Shown here one piece after another: positions 1 through 7,870 of a DNA stretch of 64,000 bases. Under the pieces are notes generated by a model. The model saw nothing but the letters and a program-made list of their open reading frames with translations, was not told the origin of the DNA and made no database searches. This DNA comes from Candidatus Enterococcus stercoripullorum (GTDB lineage Bacteria; Bacillota; Bacilli; Lactobacillales; Enterococcaceae), in contig DWVH01000069.1 of assembly GCA_019120335.1 (NCBI GenBank), positions 50,215 through 114,214 of the forward strand, written 5' to 3'. Position numbers and translations under genes: made by a program. Position 1 is the first letter of the stretch, and every line of letters begins with the position of its first letter.

Positions 1-2174
1 GCTTAGGTATGTTGGATATGGTGCGTGATACAGTAGAAGATTTTGGCTTTGACTTTGATGATGTCCTTCGTGTCGAAAATGATATGGCTTTAGGAAATGG
101 TGGCTTAGGTCGTTTAGCATCTTGTTTCTTAGATTGTTTGGCTTCACGTGAATTACCAGGTAACGGTAATGGAATTCGTTATGACTATGGTTTGTTCAAA
201 CAACAATTTGTTGACGGATATCAAGTCGAATTGCCGGATGCTTGGTTAAAGAGTGGCAATGTATGGGAAGTTCGTCGTGAAAGCGAATCAGTTAACGTCC
301 ATTTCGGTGGTAACGTTTATATGAAACCAATGCCTGATGGTAGTTTAAAACCAGTTGCTGAAAACGAACGAATCTTAAAAGCTGTGCCATATGATACAGG
401 TGTTGTTGGTTATGAAAATGATACAGTAAATACTTTACGTCTATGGAGTGTAGAAATTCCAGCCTCTGAAGAAGGAAAATATCGTAGTATTGAAGAACGA
501 CGGATGGTTGAAGATTTAACAGCTGTATTGTATCCAGATGATTCCAACGAACAAGGTCGTTTAACTCGTTTGACGCAAGAGTATTTCTTTGTTTCAGCAG
601 GGATTCAAAGTATTATTCGTTACTATAAGAAAACGAAAATGCCAATTAGTCGCATCAATGAATATATTGCTATTCACATTAATGATACGCACCCTGCCTT
701 ATGTGTACCTGAAATGATGCGTATTTTACTTGATGAATTCGATCTATCATGGGAAAAAGCTTGGGGATTAACAGTAAGTATGATGAGCTATACAAATCAT
801 ACTATCATGCAAGAAGCGCTTGAAAAATGGCCTGTTTCAATGGTGAAATATCACTTGCCTCGAATGTATCAAATCATTGAAGAAATTGATCGTCGTTTTG
901 TGACAAATTTACAAGGTTTATACCCAGATGATTTAATTCAACGTACACGTATTATTCAAGGAGACCAAATTCATATGGCGAACTTGAGTATTATTGGTAG
1001 TCATAGTACAAATGGTGTGGCTAAACTTCACTCTGACTTATTAAAATCAGTGGTATTGCATGATTTTTATGTACTATATCCTGAACGTTTTAATAATAAA
1101 ACAAATGGGATTACACAAAGACGTTGGTTACAATTATCTAATGAACCTTTAGCTAATCTATTAGATGAAACGATTGGCACTTCATGGCGTAAAGAACCAA
1201 CGGACTTGCAAATGTTGATGAATTATTATGATGATGACCGTGTATTGGAATTATTAGCCGATGCCAAACATAAAAATAAAGTTCGTCTTGCTAAATACAT
1301 CAAAGAAACTTGCAACATTGAGGTTAATCCAAATGCTGTTTTTGATGTACAAATTAAACGTCTACATGCTTATAAACGTCAATTATTGAATTTATTGCAT
1401 ATTGTGAAATGTTACTTAGATTTAAAAGATGATCCAAATCGTGATTTTGTACCACGTGTCTGGATTTTTGGTGCAAAAGCTGCTCCAAGCTACACATATG
1501 CGAAATCAATTATTAAAGCAATTAATGAAACAGCCAATTTAATCAATAACGATCCAGATATTGGCGATAAGATGAAGATTGTTTTCTTACCAAACTACAA
1601 TGTTTCGCTTGCCGAAATCATTATTCCAGCAGCAGATGTCAGTGAACAAATTTCGCTAGCAACTAAAGAAGCTTCTGGTACAAGTAATATGAAATTAATG
1701 GCAAATGGTGCTGTAACAATGGCAACGATGGATGGCGCAAACGTTGAGATTCGCGATTATGTAGGTGCCGATAATATTTATGTCTTTGGTTTAACAGAAG
1801 ATGAAGTTTATCGTTATTATGAAAAAGGGGATTATTCTGCTCAAGCCATTTACGATCAAGATCCAGTCGTTCGTCGTGTGCTAAATGCCTTTGTAGATGG
1901 TACGATTCCAAATATTCAACGTGAAGGTCAAGAAATTTTTGATTCTCTATTGAAATATAATGATGAATTCTTCTTATTAAAAGATTTTGAACCTTATTGT
2001 AAAGTTCAAGAACAAGTCAGTCAAGATTATTTAGATCAAACAAAATGGCGTAAGATGAGCTTGACGAATACTGCAAAATCTGGTATCTTCTCTGCTGACT
2101 ACACAGTAATGAAATATGCTGAAGATATCTGGCAAATTGAACCAGTGAACCTTTATAAGGAAAAGAGGAATTAA
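1..2174 (+). CDS. glgP: glycogen/maltodextrin phosphorylase, 5' end cut by window
   Basis: Phosphorolyses alpha-1,4-glucan ends to glucose-1-phosphate in the cytoplasm. The frame is open to the window edge (codons for Leu-Gly precede the ATG at 9), so the gene starts upstream; about 80-100 N-terminal residues are missing compared with the usual ~800. The visible 721 residues carry LGNGGLGRLASCFLD (about residue 28) and the pyridoxal-phosphate site EASGTSNMKLMANGA, with the cofactor lysine at about residue 562. The next gene starts 4 bases after the stop, and its ribosome-binding site lies inside the glgP 3' end, so the two are one operon. The order glgP then a GH13 enzyme matches the end of the glgBCDAP-apu operon known in lactic acid bacteria; the upstream genes are out of view. 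Confidence 0.95.
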   Translation, partial: LGMLDMVRDTVEDFGFDFDDVLRVENDMALGNGGLGRLASCFLDCLASRELPGNGNGIRYDYGLFKQQFVDGYQVELPDAWLKSGNVWEVRRESESVNVHFGGNVYMKPMPDGSLKPVAENERILKAVPYDTGVVGYENDTVNTLRLWSVEIPASEEGKYRSIEERRMVEDLTAVLYPDDSNEQGRLTRLTQEYFFVSAGIQSIIRYYKKTKMPISRINEYIAIHINDTHPALCVPEMMRILLDEFDLSWEKAWGLTVSMMSYTNHTIMQEALEKWPVSMVKYHLPRMYQIIEEIDRRFVTNLQGLYPDDLIQRTRIIQGDQIHMANLSIIGSHSTNGVAKLHSDLLKSVVLHDFYVLYPERFNNKTNGITQRRWLQLSNEPLANLLDETIGTSWRKEPTDLQMLMNYYDDDRVLELLADAKHKNKVRLAKYIKETCNIEVNPNAVFDVQIKRLHAYKRQLLNLLHIVKCYLDLKDDPNRDFVPRVWIFGAKAAPSYTYAKSIIKAINETANLINNDPDIGDKMKIVFLPNYNVSLAEIIIPAADVSEQISLATKEASGTSNMKLMANGAVTMATMDGANVEIRDYVGADNIYVFGLTEDEVYRYYEKGDYSAQAIYDQDPVVRRVLNAFVDGTIPNIQREGQEIFDSLLKYNDEFFLLKDFEPYCKVQEQVSQDYLDQTKWRKMSLTNTAKSGIFSADYTVMKYAEDIWQIEPVNLYKEKRN

Positions 2175-2178
2175 GATT

Positions 2179-3990
2179 TTGGAGATTTATTACAATCCTT
2201 GGTCCAGTAAATATAAACGACCATTTGGAGCAGTTGAAAAAGGAAAAGTGGTTAGTTTCACGATACGGGTTAGCGAGCTGGATGTGCACCGTGTTAGTTT
2301 AGCCATTCATAAAGATGGACATGAAAATCAGCAAATAGATATGCATAAGATTGATAAGAGTCTTTATCAATGTCAATTTAAATTAGATAAAGAAGCCGGG
2401 CTCTACTACTATTCATTTGAGATTATTTATCAAGAAAACGGAGAAGTTCATAGCGTTTATTATGGTTCTAATGAGCTCGGTGGTGTCGGTCAAATTTATG
2501 ATTGTGCGGAATCTGTATGGGATTATCAACTAACATGCTTTAATCAAAAAGATGAAGCACCAAAATGGTATCGTGAAAGTATCTTTTATCAAATTTTTCC
2601 TGATCGTTTTTTTAATGGCAACGAGAATGGTGTAATTAATCAACCAAAACCAAATAGTTTCATCTATGGGCAAACGCAAGATGAACCAATGTATATAAAA
2701 AATTCTGATGGAGAAGTAGTTCGTTGGGATTTTTATGGTGGTAATTTAAAAGGGATTATGAAGAAAATTCCTTATCTAAAAAAATTAGGTGTGAATGCTC
2801 TTTATCTGAATCCGATTTTTGAAGCTCGTAGTAACCATCGCTATGATACAGCTGATTATTTTAAGATTGATTCTGTCTTAGGAACGGACGAAGATTTTGT
2901 AGCACTAGTGAATGAGTTGCACAAAAATGATATGCACTTGATTTTAGATGGTGTCTTTAGTCATGTGGGCCGTCATAGTCAATATTTTAACTATGACGGT
3001 GCATACGGCAAACATAATGGTGCTGCACGTAATCCGCATAGTTTGTATTTTAGTTGGTTTGAATTTGATCATTATCCAGATAGATATCGCTCATGGTGGG
3101 GCATAAAGGATTTACCGCAAATCAATAAAGAAGATGAAAGTTTTCAAGATTTTATTTTTAAAGCAGATGAAAGCGTGGTTGCTCACTGGTTGGATAAAGG
3201 AATTGATGGTTGGCGTCTAGATGTTGCAGATGAACTTCCGGACGAATTTATTCAAGGGATTCGTCATCAATTAAATCATTTTAAAGATAAAGTACTAATT
3301 GGTGAAGTATGGGAAGATGCCTCCAACAAGGTTTCCTATAATACGCGCCGAAAATATATCCTTGGTGATCATTTGCATAGTGTGATGAACTATCCTTTTA
3401 GAGATGCAGTATTAGACTTATTAAATCATCAAAAAACCCCTAAACAAATTGCGCATCGCTTTATGCAGTTATATGAAAATTATCCTCGTGATATTTTCTA
3501 TAATTTGTTTAATAATTTAGGCACACATGATACCGAACGAATCGCGACAATGCTTCATGAAGATGTGAAAAAATTAGAACAAGCTGTGGCAATGATGATG
3601 TATGTACCTGGCGTGCCTTGTGTATATTATGGCGATGAGGCTGGGTTAACTGGTTGCAAAGATCCACAAAATCGGAAATTTTATCCGTGGGAAAATGTGA
3701 ATGAAGCAAGTTATCAGATTTATCATCGTTGGATTAGTCATCGCAATGCTCAAAAAGTATTAGTTGATGGAGAATTTGCGCTGTTTTATGATGAAAATAT
3801 TTTTGGCATTGTGCGATTTAACCAGAAAAAGATGAGTATTCTTCTTCTTAATCTTTCTTCTGTCAATCAAACCGTGAAGTTAGAACAACTGACTACCTTA
3901 AACCTTCCTGAAGAACAGTTCGATATTTTTGCGAAATTAGTGGGCGATGTGGTGTTATTGCCGCATACCACCGAGTTTATTACGAAATAA
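2179..3990 (+). CDS. GH13 neopullulanase/cyclomaltodextrinase-type glucanase
   Basis: A 603-residue glycoside hydrolase of family 13 that probably debranches or trims glycogen and maltodextrins in the cytoplasm (no signal peptide). An N-terminal beta-sandwich of about 120 residues precedes the barrel, as in GH13_20 enzymes. Region I is LILDGVFSH; the nucleophile Asp348 is in DGWRLDVAD, the acid Glu376 in LIGEVWED, and the transition-state Asp451 in GTHDTER, so the catalytic triad is complete. The start is TTG at 2179, preceded by GAGGAA at 2165-2170. It is coupled to glgP and is followed by a strong terminator, so it closes the operon. Exact bond specificity (pullulanase or maltogenic amylase) cannot be decided from sequence. 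Confidence 0.88.
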   Translation: MEIYYNPWSSKYKRPFGAVEKGKVVSFTIRVSELDVHRVSLAIHKDGHENQQIDMHKIDKSLYQCQFKLDKEAGLYYYSFEIIYQENGEVHSVYYGSNELGGVGQIYDCAESVWDYQLTCFNQKDEAPKWYRESIFYQIFPDRFFNGNENGVINQPKPNSFIYGQTQDEPMYIKNSDGEVVRWDFYGGNLKGIMKKIPYLKKLGVNALYLNPIFEARSNHRYDTADYFKIDSVLGTDEDFVALVNELHKNDMHLILDGVFSHVGRHSQYFNYDGAYGKHNGAARNPHSLYFSWFEFDHYPDRYRSWWGIKDLPQINKEDESFQDFIFKADESVVAHWLDKGIDGWRLDVADELPDEFIQGIRHQLNHFKDKVLIGEVWEDASNKVSYNTRRKYILGDHLHSVMNYPFRDAVLDLLNHQKTPKQIAHRFMQLYENYPRDIFYNLFNNLGTHDTERIATMLHEDVKKLEQAVAMMMYVPGVPCVYYGDEAGLTGCKDPQNRKFYPWENVNEASYQIYHRWISHRNAQKVLVDGEFALFYDENIFGIVRFNQKKMSILLLNLSSVNQTVKLEQLTTLNLPEEQFDIFAKLVGDVVLLPHTTEFITK

Positions 3991-3996
3991 TCTTTT

Positions 3997-4044
3997 CAAC
4001 CTTTGGAAACGCGATGTTAATGCTTGTTTTCAGAGGTTGTTTTT
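3997..4044 (+). terminator. intrinsic terminator of the glgP/GH13 operon
   Basis: Arms 3997-4010 and 4026-4039 pair over 14 bp with two G-U wobbles, followed by a T-run. Confidence 0.85.
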
Positions 4045-4076
4045 GTCCGCTTATTTTTTTTGCTCAGATATTTTGT

Positions 4077-4082
4077 TATAAT
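4077..4082 (+). promoter_or_regulatory. -10 element TATAAT
   Basis: A perfect TATAAT lies 27 bases before the ATG of the gene at 4109. The -35 region is T-rich and not obvious. Confidence 0.5.
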
Positions 4083-4108
4083 GAACGAAAAGGAATGGAG
4101 CAATTTTC

Positions 4109-4540
4109 ATGAGGGAAATGATTAGAAATAGAAATGCGATTGTTGAATACGGTCTTCATGACAGCAGAATTAAGAAAATTACTTTTGCGGATGATCATCT
4201 GGTTTTTAATATAGATAAAGTTTTTTACCTTTCTTCGAGTGGGGAAGAACATGGATTTGAAGCAGAAGTTATTTTTACAAAGTGCAATTTGGAAGATTGT
4301 TGGGTTTTGGTTTACGATGGTGTACTTTCAGAGGAAAAGTTTTCAGGACAAAGGATAGCCATGCAGGACTTTATTCAACAGTACGATCATCAAGAATTTG
4401 AAATTATCACTGAGTTGCATAATGGCTATTCCACATTTTTTGTTGGCTGGCTATGGAAAAATCAAATTCCTGTATCTGCTCAAGTAGAAATATTTAATTA
4501 TGGTGAAATGATTATCCGAATCGGGAAGCAGGTTTTTTAG
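4109..4540 (+). CDS. conserved-looking hypothetical protein, 143 aa
   Basis: I do not recognise this protein. It has its own -10 element and a GGAG ribosome-binding site 8 bases before the ATG. The product is soluble, mildly acidic, without signal peptide or membrane segment, and mixes beta-like stretches (VFYLSSSGEEHGFEAEVIF, VEIFNYGEMIIRIG) with short helical stretches. It lies alone between the glycogen operon terminator and the HAD gene 43 bases downstream, so it may be read together with the next three genes. Codon use resembles its neighbours, with no sign of recent transfer. No function is proposed. Confidence 0.75.
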   Translation: MREMIRNRNAIVEYGLHDSRIKKITFADDHLVFNIDKVFYLSSSGEEHGFEAEVIFTKCNLEDCWVLVYDGVLSEEKFSGQRIAMQDFIQQYDHQEFEIITELHNGYSTFFVGWLWKNQIPVSAQVEIFNYGEMIIRIGKQVF

Positions 4541-4583
4541 ATAAAACTTTTTGAATTAACGAATAAAGTAAGGGGGCATCACG

Positions 4584-5210
4584 ATGATAGATACAATCAT
4601 TTATGATATGGGCAACGTATTAATTGAATGGAACCCAGAGAAATTTTTACATTTAATTGAAACAGATGAAGCGCGAATTGCCAAGCTAAGAACAGCTATT
4701 TTTACTTCGGGTTATTGGCCAAGACAAGATACCGGTGAATTAGATGCAGATAAAGCCTATCATATGTCTTTGGCGCTTTTGGATGACTCTTATCAAGAAA
4801 GTTTACGACAAATTTATTATCATTGGTATGAGTATGCAGATGTTTTTACCAAAATGCAAGACTATGCGCAAGAATTAAAAAAGCAAGGATATAAACTTTT
4901 TGTGCTCTCAAATACTGCAGCATCCTATTATGATTTAGCAAAAAATGGCTATTTACCCATTGATGAAATCTTGGACGGAAAAGTATTATCTTATGAAGTA
5001 GAAATGGTGAAGCCTGATGTAGCAATTTATCAATATCTATTGGATAAATATGGGCTAGAGGCTCAAAATTGTGTGTTTTTAGATGACATTAAAGGTAATA
5101 TTGAAGCCGCACAAAGTTTGGGAATGCAAGGAATTCAAGTTATATCAGAGAACCAAGCTTTAGCAGATTTGAAAGTATTATTAAGTAAGTATGGAAGGTT
5201 GAGTGAATAA
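4584..5210 (+). CDS. HAD-superfamily hydrolase (subfamily IA, YihX-like)
   Basis: A 208-residue haloacid dehalogenase-type phosphatase. Motif I is IIYDMGNVLIEW with the nucleophile Asp8; the second acidic residue usual in DxD is replaced in the DMGNV form typical of YihX-like proteins. Motif II is FVLSNT, motif III is the lysine in EMVKPD, and motif IV is CVFLDDIKGNIEAA. YihX-type enzymes dephosphorylate sugar phosphates such as glucose-1-phosphate, which would fit the glycogen genes upstream, but this is inference. AAGGGGG lies about 8 bases before the ATG. The stop is directly followed by the ATG of the next gene, so translation is probably coupled. Confidence 0.85.
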   Translation: MIDTIIYDMGNVLIEWNPEKFLHLIETDEARIAKLRTAIFTSGYWPRQDTGELDADKAYHMSLALLDDSYQESLRQIYYHWYEYADVFTKMQDYAQELKKQGYKLFVLSNTAASYYDLAKNGYLPIDEILDGKVLSYEVEMVKPDVAIYQYLLDKYGLEAQNCVFLDDIKGNIEAAQSLGMQGIQVISENQALADLKVLLSKYGRLSE

Positions 5211-5621
5211 ATGATTCGAGCAATTAATCACGATATTTTCTTTTTACAACAACCTAGTCAACGTGCAACGGCTCAGGATAAACCGCATGCGCAAGATTTG
5301 TTGGACACACTTCAAGCAAATCAGGAGAGATGTGTCGGATTAGCTGCGAATATGATTGGTGTTCAAAAGCAGATTATCGCTATCCAAACGCCTCTTGGAC
5401 CCGCTGTGATGTATAATCCAAAAATTGTAAAAAAAGAAAATCCATATGAGACTGAGGAAGGCTGTCTATCATTAGTCGGTGTACGGCCCACCGTTCGTTA
5501 TCAAAAAATTGAAGTGGTTTATTTTAACGATCAATTTAAAAAACAACGAGCTACCTTTACTGATTTTACAGCACAAATTATCCAACATGAAATCGATCAT
5601 TGTAAAGGAATCTTAATTTAA
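5211..5621 (+). CDS. peptide deformylase-like metalloprotein
   Basis: A 136-residue member of the polypeptide deformylase family, which removes N-formyl groups from new proteins. The metal ligands are present: Cys85 in EEGCLS, and His126 and His130 in QHEIDH, with the catalytic Glu127. Motif 1, normally GxGLAAxQ, reads VGLAANMIG, so the oxyanion glutamine is replaced by methionine at position 49. It is shorter than the usual 150-190 residues. This suggests a secondary deformylase or a related hydrolase rather than the essential enzyme. It abuts the HAD gene with no spacer and is 12 bases upstream of the FMN-binding gene. Confidence 0.8.
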   Translation: MIRAINHDIFFLQQPSQRATAQDKPHAQDLLDTLQANQERCVGLAANMIGVQKQIIAIQTPLGPAVMYNPKIVKKENPYETEEGCLSLVGVRPTVRYQKIEVVYFNDQFKKQRATFTDFTAQIIQHEIDHCKGILI

Positions 5622-5633
5622 GTAGGTGAAAAA

Positions 5634-6107
5634 ATGCGTCGAAAAGATCGAGAAGTGACCGAATTAGCTCAAATAGAAGAGATATTAGAAAAAGGCAAAG
5701 TCGTGCATTTAGGCATGATTGATGGTGATTTTCCTTATATCGTCCCCTTAAATTATGGCTATCAATGGCAAAATGAACAACTTATTTTGTATATGCATGG
5801 GTCTAAGGCAGGCAGAAAGTTTGATGTGATTGCCCATAATCCTAATGTTTTTATCGAAATTACCGCGGATGTTGAAGCCATCGATGGAGGCGATAATCCA
5901 TGTAAGTATTCTACTGCCTTTGGTTCATTGATGGGAGAAGGGCAAGCATACATTGTGACTGATTCACAAGAAAAGATACGAGCGATGGAATGTCTGATGA
6001 AAACACAAACGAACCGCAATTTTGAATTTGATGAAAAAATGTTCGGTCGTGTTCAAGTGATAAAGGTGATTATCCAAAATTATTCGGCAAAACGTCATGA
6101 AAAGTAA
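5634..6107 (+). CDS. pyridoxamine 5'-phosphate oxidase-fold (NimA-like) FMN-binding protein
   Basis: A 157-residue split-barrel flavoprotein resembling the NimA/5-nitroimidazole resistance family. Recognisable parts are the N-terminal MRRKDREVTELAQIEEIL, the FMN-barrel stretch VVHLGMIDGDFPYIVPLNYG, YMHGSKAGRKFD, and the later YSTAFGSLMGEGQA. Proteins of this family reduce small molecules with FMN, but the physiological substrate is usually unknown. The ribosome-binding site GTAGGTGA precedes the ATG. It is the third gene of a tight run (4584-6107) and is followed by an 84-base gap before the dehydrogenase. Confidence 0.82.
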   Translation: MRRKDREVTELAQIEEILEKGKVVHLGMIDGDFPYIVPLNYGYQWQNEQLILYMHGSKAGRKFDVIAHNPNVFIEITADVEAIDGGDNPCKYSTAFGSLMGEGQAYIVTDSQEKIRAMECLMKTQTNRNFEFDEKMFGRVQVIKVIIQNYSAKRHEK

Positions 6108-6191
6108 CAAAGGCAGATTCATTTCATCTTGAGAATTTTTGTGATAGAATAAATAAGAAATGTAATTAAATGTAATAATTGGAGGATTATC

Positions 6192-7154
6192 ATGGATTTT
6201 AAAAATTCAAAAGTAGCCATTGTCGGTATCGGTAATGTAGGTGCGACAACTGCTTATAGTATTATTAGTCAAGGATTATGTGCTGAGGTTGTGTTAATCG
6301 ATGTAAATAAAGAAAAAGCCTATGCCGAAGCGATGGACTTACAACAATCCATTCATTTTTTAAATCGAAATATTAAGGTAACAGCTGGGGAATATAGTGA
6401 TTGTAAAGATGCAGATATCGTGATTATCACGGCTTCAGCACCTATGCCTAAAGAATCTAATGACCGTTTGAAGATGTTAGCACCAAGTATTAAAATTATG
6501 ACTAGCATTGTTAATAGTGTGATGGTCTCTGGTTTTGATGGTATCTTTTTAATCGTTTCAAACCCAGTGGATATTATGACTTATTATGTACGTAAATTAT
6601 CTGGTCTACCCGCTCATCGTGTGATTGGTAGTGGTACAACTGTTGATAGTGCCCGCTTAAGTTGTGAATTAGGCGCAATGTATGATTTGGATTCTAAGAG
6701 TGTTCAAGCTTTTGTTATTGGTGAGCATGGGGATAGCGAAATGGTGGCTTGGAGTAGTGCAACCATTGGCGGTAAGAAGGTAGAAGATGTTCTAGCTGAT
6801 AATGCGACTCGCACAAAAGATGTGACGAAAGATATTTTATTACAAAAAACGATCAAAGCTGGTTGGGAAATTTTTAATCGTAAAGGGAATACTTGTTACG
6901 GTATTGCGGCTGCGACAACGGCTATTGCAAAATCGATTCTCTTTAACGAAAACCGTATCTATCCAGTAACTGTTGAATTAAATGGGGAATATGGTGTTGA
7001 GAAAGCTTTCTTAAGTGTACCAACAATTATTGATTCAACAGGTGCCAAAGAAATTGTGGAAATTAAATTAACCGATGAAGAATTAGCTGGATTACAAAAA
7101 TCAGCACAATTATTACAAGCTTTTTATCCACAATTAGATAGTTACGAGGCTTAA
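6192..7154 (+). CDS. L-lactate/L-2-hydroxyacid dehydrogenase family enzyme
   Basis: A 320-residue NAD-dependent dehydrogenase of the LDH/MDH fold that interconverts 2-oxo acids and L-2-hydroxy acids. The Rossmann motif is VGIGNVGATTA; the substrate-binding arginine lies in VDSARL and the catalytic histidine in IGEHGDSE. The substrate-specificity loop reads ASAPMPKESNDRLKML: where true L-LDHs have Gln102 (ANQKPGETR) this protein has Met, and the loop is one residue longer. That points to a bulkier 2-oxo acid, such as in L-2-hydroxyisocaproate dehydrogenases, rather than pyruvate. GGAGG at 6181-6185 sets the start. The thioredoxin-like gene begins one base after the stop. Confidence 0.88.
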   Translation: MDFKNSKVAIVGIGNVGATTAYSIISQGLCAEVVLIDVNKEKAYAEAMDLQQSIHFLNRNIKVTAGEYSDCKDADIVIITASAPMPKESNDRLKMLAPSIKIMTSIVNSVMVSGFDGIFLIVSNPVDIMTYYVRKLSGLPAHRVIGSGTTVDSARLSCELGAMYDLDSKSVQAFVIGEHGDSEMVAWSSATIGGKKVEDVLADNATRTKDVTKDILLQKTIKAGWEIFNRKGNTCYGIAAATTAIAKSILFNENRIYPVTVELNGEYGVEKAFLSVPTIIDSTGAKEIVEIKLTDEELAGLQKSAQLLQAFYPQLDSYEA

Positions 7155-7155
7155 A

Positions 7156-7473
7156 ATGTTTCAAATTCAAAATTTTGAAAGCTATCAAAAATTATTAGAT
7201 GAAAAACAAACTTTTCTTCTTTATGGCGAACAAGTCAATTGTAGTGTCTGTATGGCGGATTTTCCTAAGATTGAGCGATTGATTCAGCGTTATGAATTTC
7301 CTGCTTACTTTGTTGATTTAGAAAAAGTGCCGATGTTAAAAGGACAATTAAGTTTGTTTACTGCGCCAGTTGTGATTTTATTTCACTCAGGCAAAGAATT
7401 TCATCGCCAGGCAAGAATAATTGATTTTAAACAATTAACGCAACAGCTTGAAAGACTATCGACTGTCCGCTAG
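7156..7473 (+). CDS. thioredoxin-like protein with CSVC motif
   Basis: A 105-residue thioredoxin-fold protein. The active-site-like motif is CSVCMADFPKIE (two cysteines separated by Ser-Val) in place of CGPC, and the cis-proline region is FTAPVVILFHSGKE. It probably acts as a small cytoplasmic thiol-disulfide protein. Its ATG follows the dehydrogenase stop by one base without a strong ribosome-binding site of its own, so translation is likely coupled to that gene. An intrinsic terminator overlaps its stop codon. Confidence 0.8.
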   Translation: MFQIQNFESYQKLLDEKQTFLLYGEQVNCSVCMADFPKIERLIQRYEFPAYFVDLEKVPMLKGQLSLFTAPVVILFHSGKEFHRQARIIDFKQLTQQLERLSTVR

Positions 7474-7497
7474 CCGATTTTGGTTAGCGGTTATTTT
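7467..7497 (+). terminator. intrinsic terminator after the thioredoxin-like gene
   Basis: CCGCTAGCC (7467-7475) pairs with GGTTAGCGG (7482-7490), followed by TTATTTT. The stem contains the stop codon of the preceding gene and the upstream candidate start at 7480 of the next one, which argues against that start. Confidence 0.75.
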
Positions 7498-7518
7498 CAT
7501 GGAATCGAGGTTTTTAAA

Positions 7519-7839
7519 ATGATTGGCAACTATAAAATTATTACGCTATGTGGTAGTACACGCTTCAAAGATGAGTTCATAAAAGCACAGAAGGATTTGA
7601 CACTTAAAGGGAATATTGTGATTAGTGTGGGATTGTTTGGTCATTCAGGTGATGTTGAAGCTTGGGATGGTCAGACAAAAACGATGCTTGATGATATGCA
7701 CAAGCGTAAAATCGATTTAGCAGATGAAATTTTTGTGATTAATGTTGGGGGCTATATTGGTAAGAGCACGGCCTCTGAAATTCAATATGCGCATGAGCAT
7801 GGGAAAAAGGTCAATTATCTTGAACCTTTAACTGAATAA
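7519..7839 (+). CDS. nucleoside 2-deoxyribosyltransferase-like protein
   Basis: A 106-residue protein of the nucleoside 2-deoxyribosyltransferase-like fold. It has the N-terminal ITLCGSTRFKDEF strand and loop, the acidic DMHKRKIDLADEIFVINVGGYIG segment, and STASEIQYAHEHGKKV, as in that family. Members cleave or transfer N-glycosidic bonds of deoxynucleosides or handle related nucleotides; the substrate here is unknown. The frame is open from 7480, but the ATG at 7519 has GAGG 8 bases upstream, and the earlier start would lie inside a terminator hairpin. Confidence 0.75.
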   Translation: MIGNYKIITLCGSTRFKDEFIKAQKDLTLKGNIVISVGLFGHSGDVEAWDGQTKTMLDDMHKRKIDLADEIFVINVGGYIGKSTASEIQYAHEHGKKVNYLEPLTE

Positions 7840-7870
7840 GAAAAGTCGAAGTTTAGAAAGAAGATGACTT

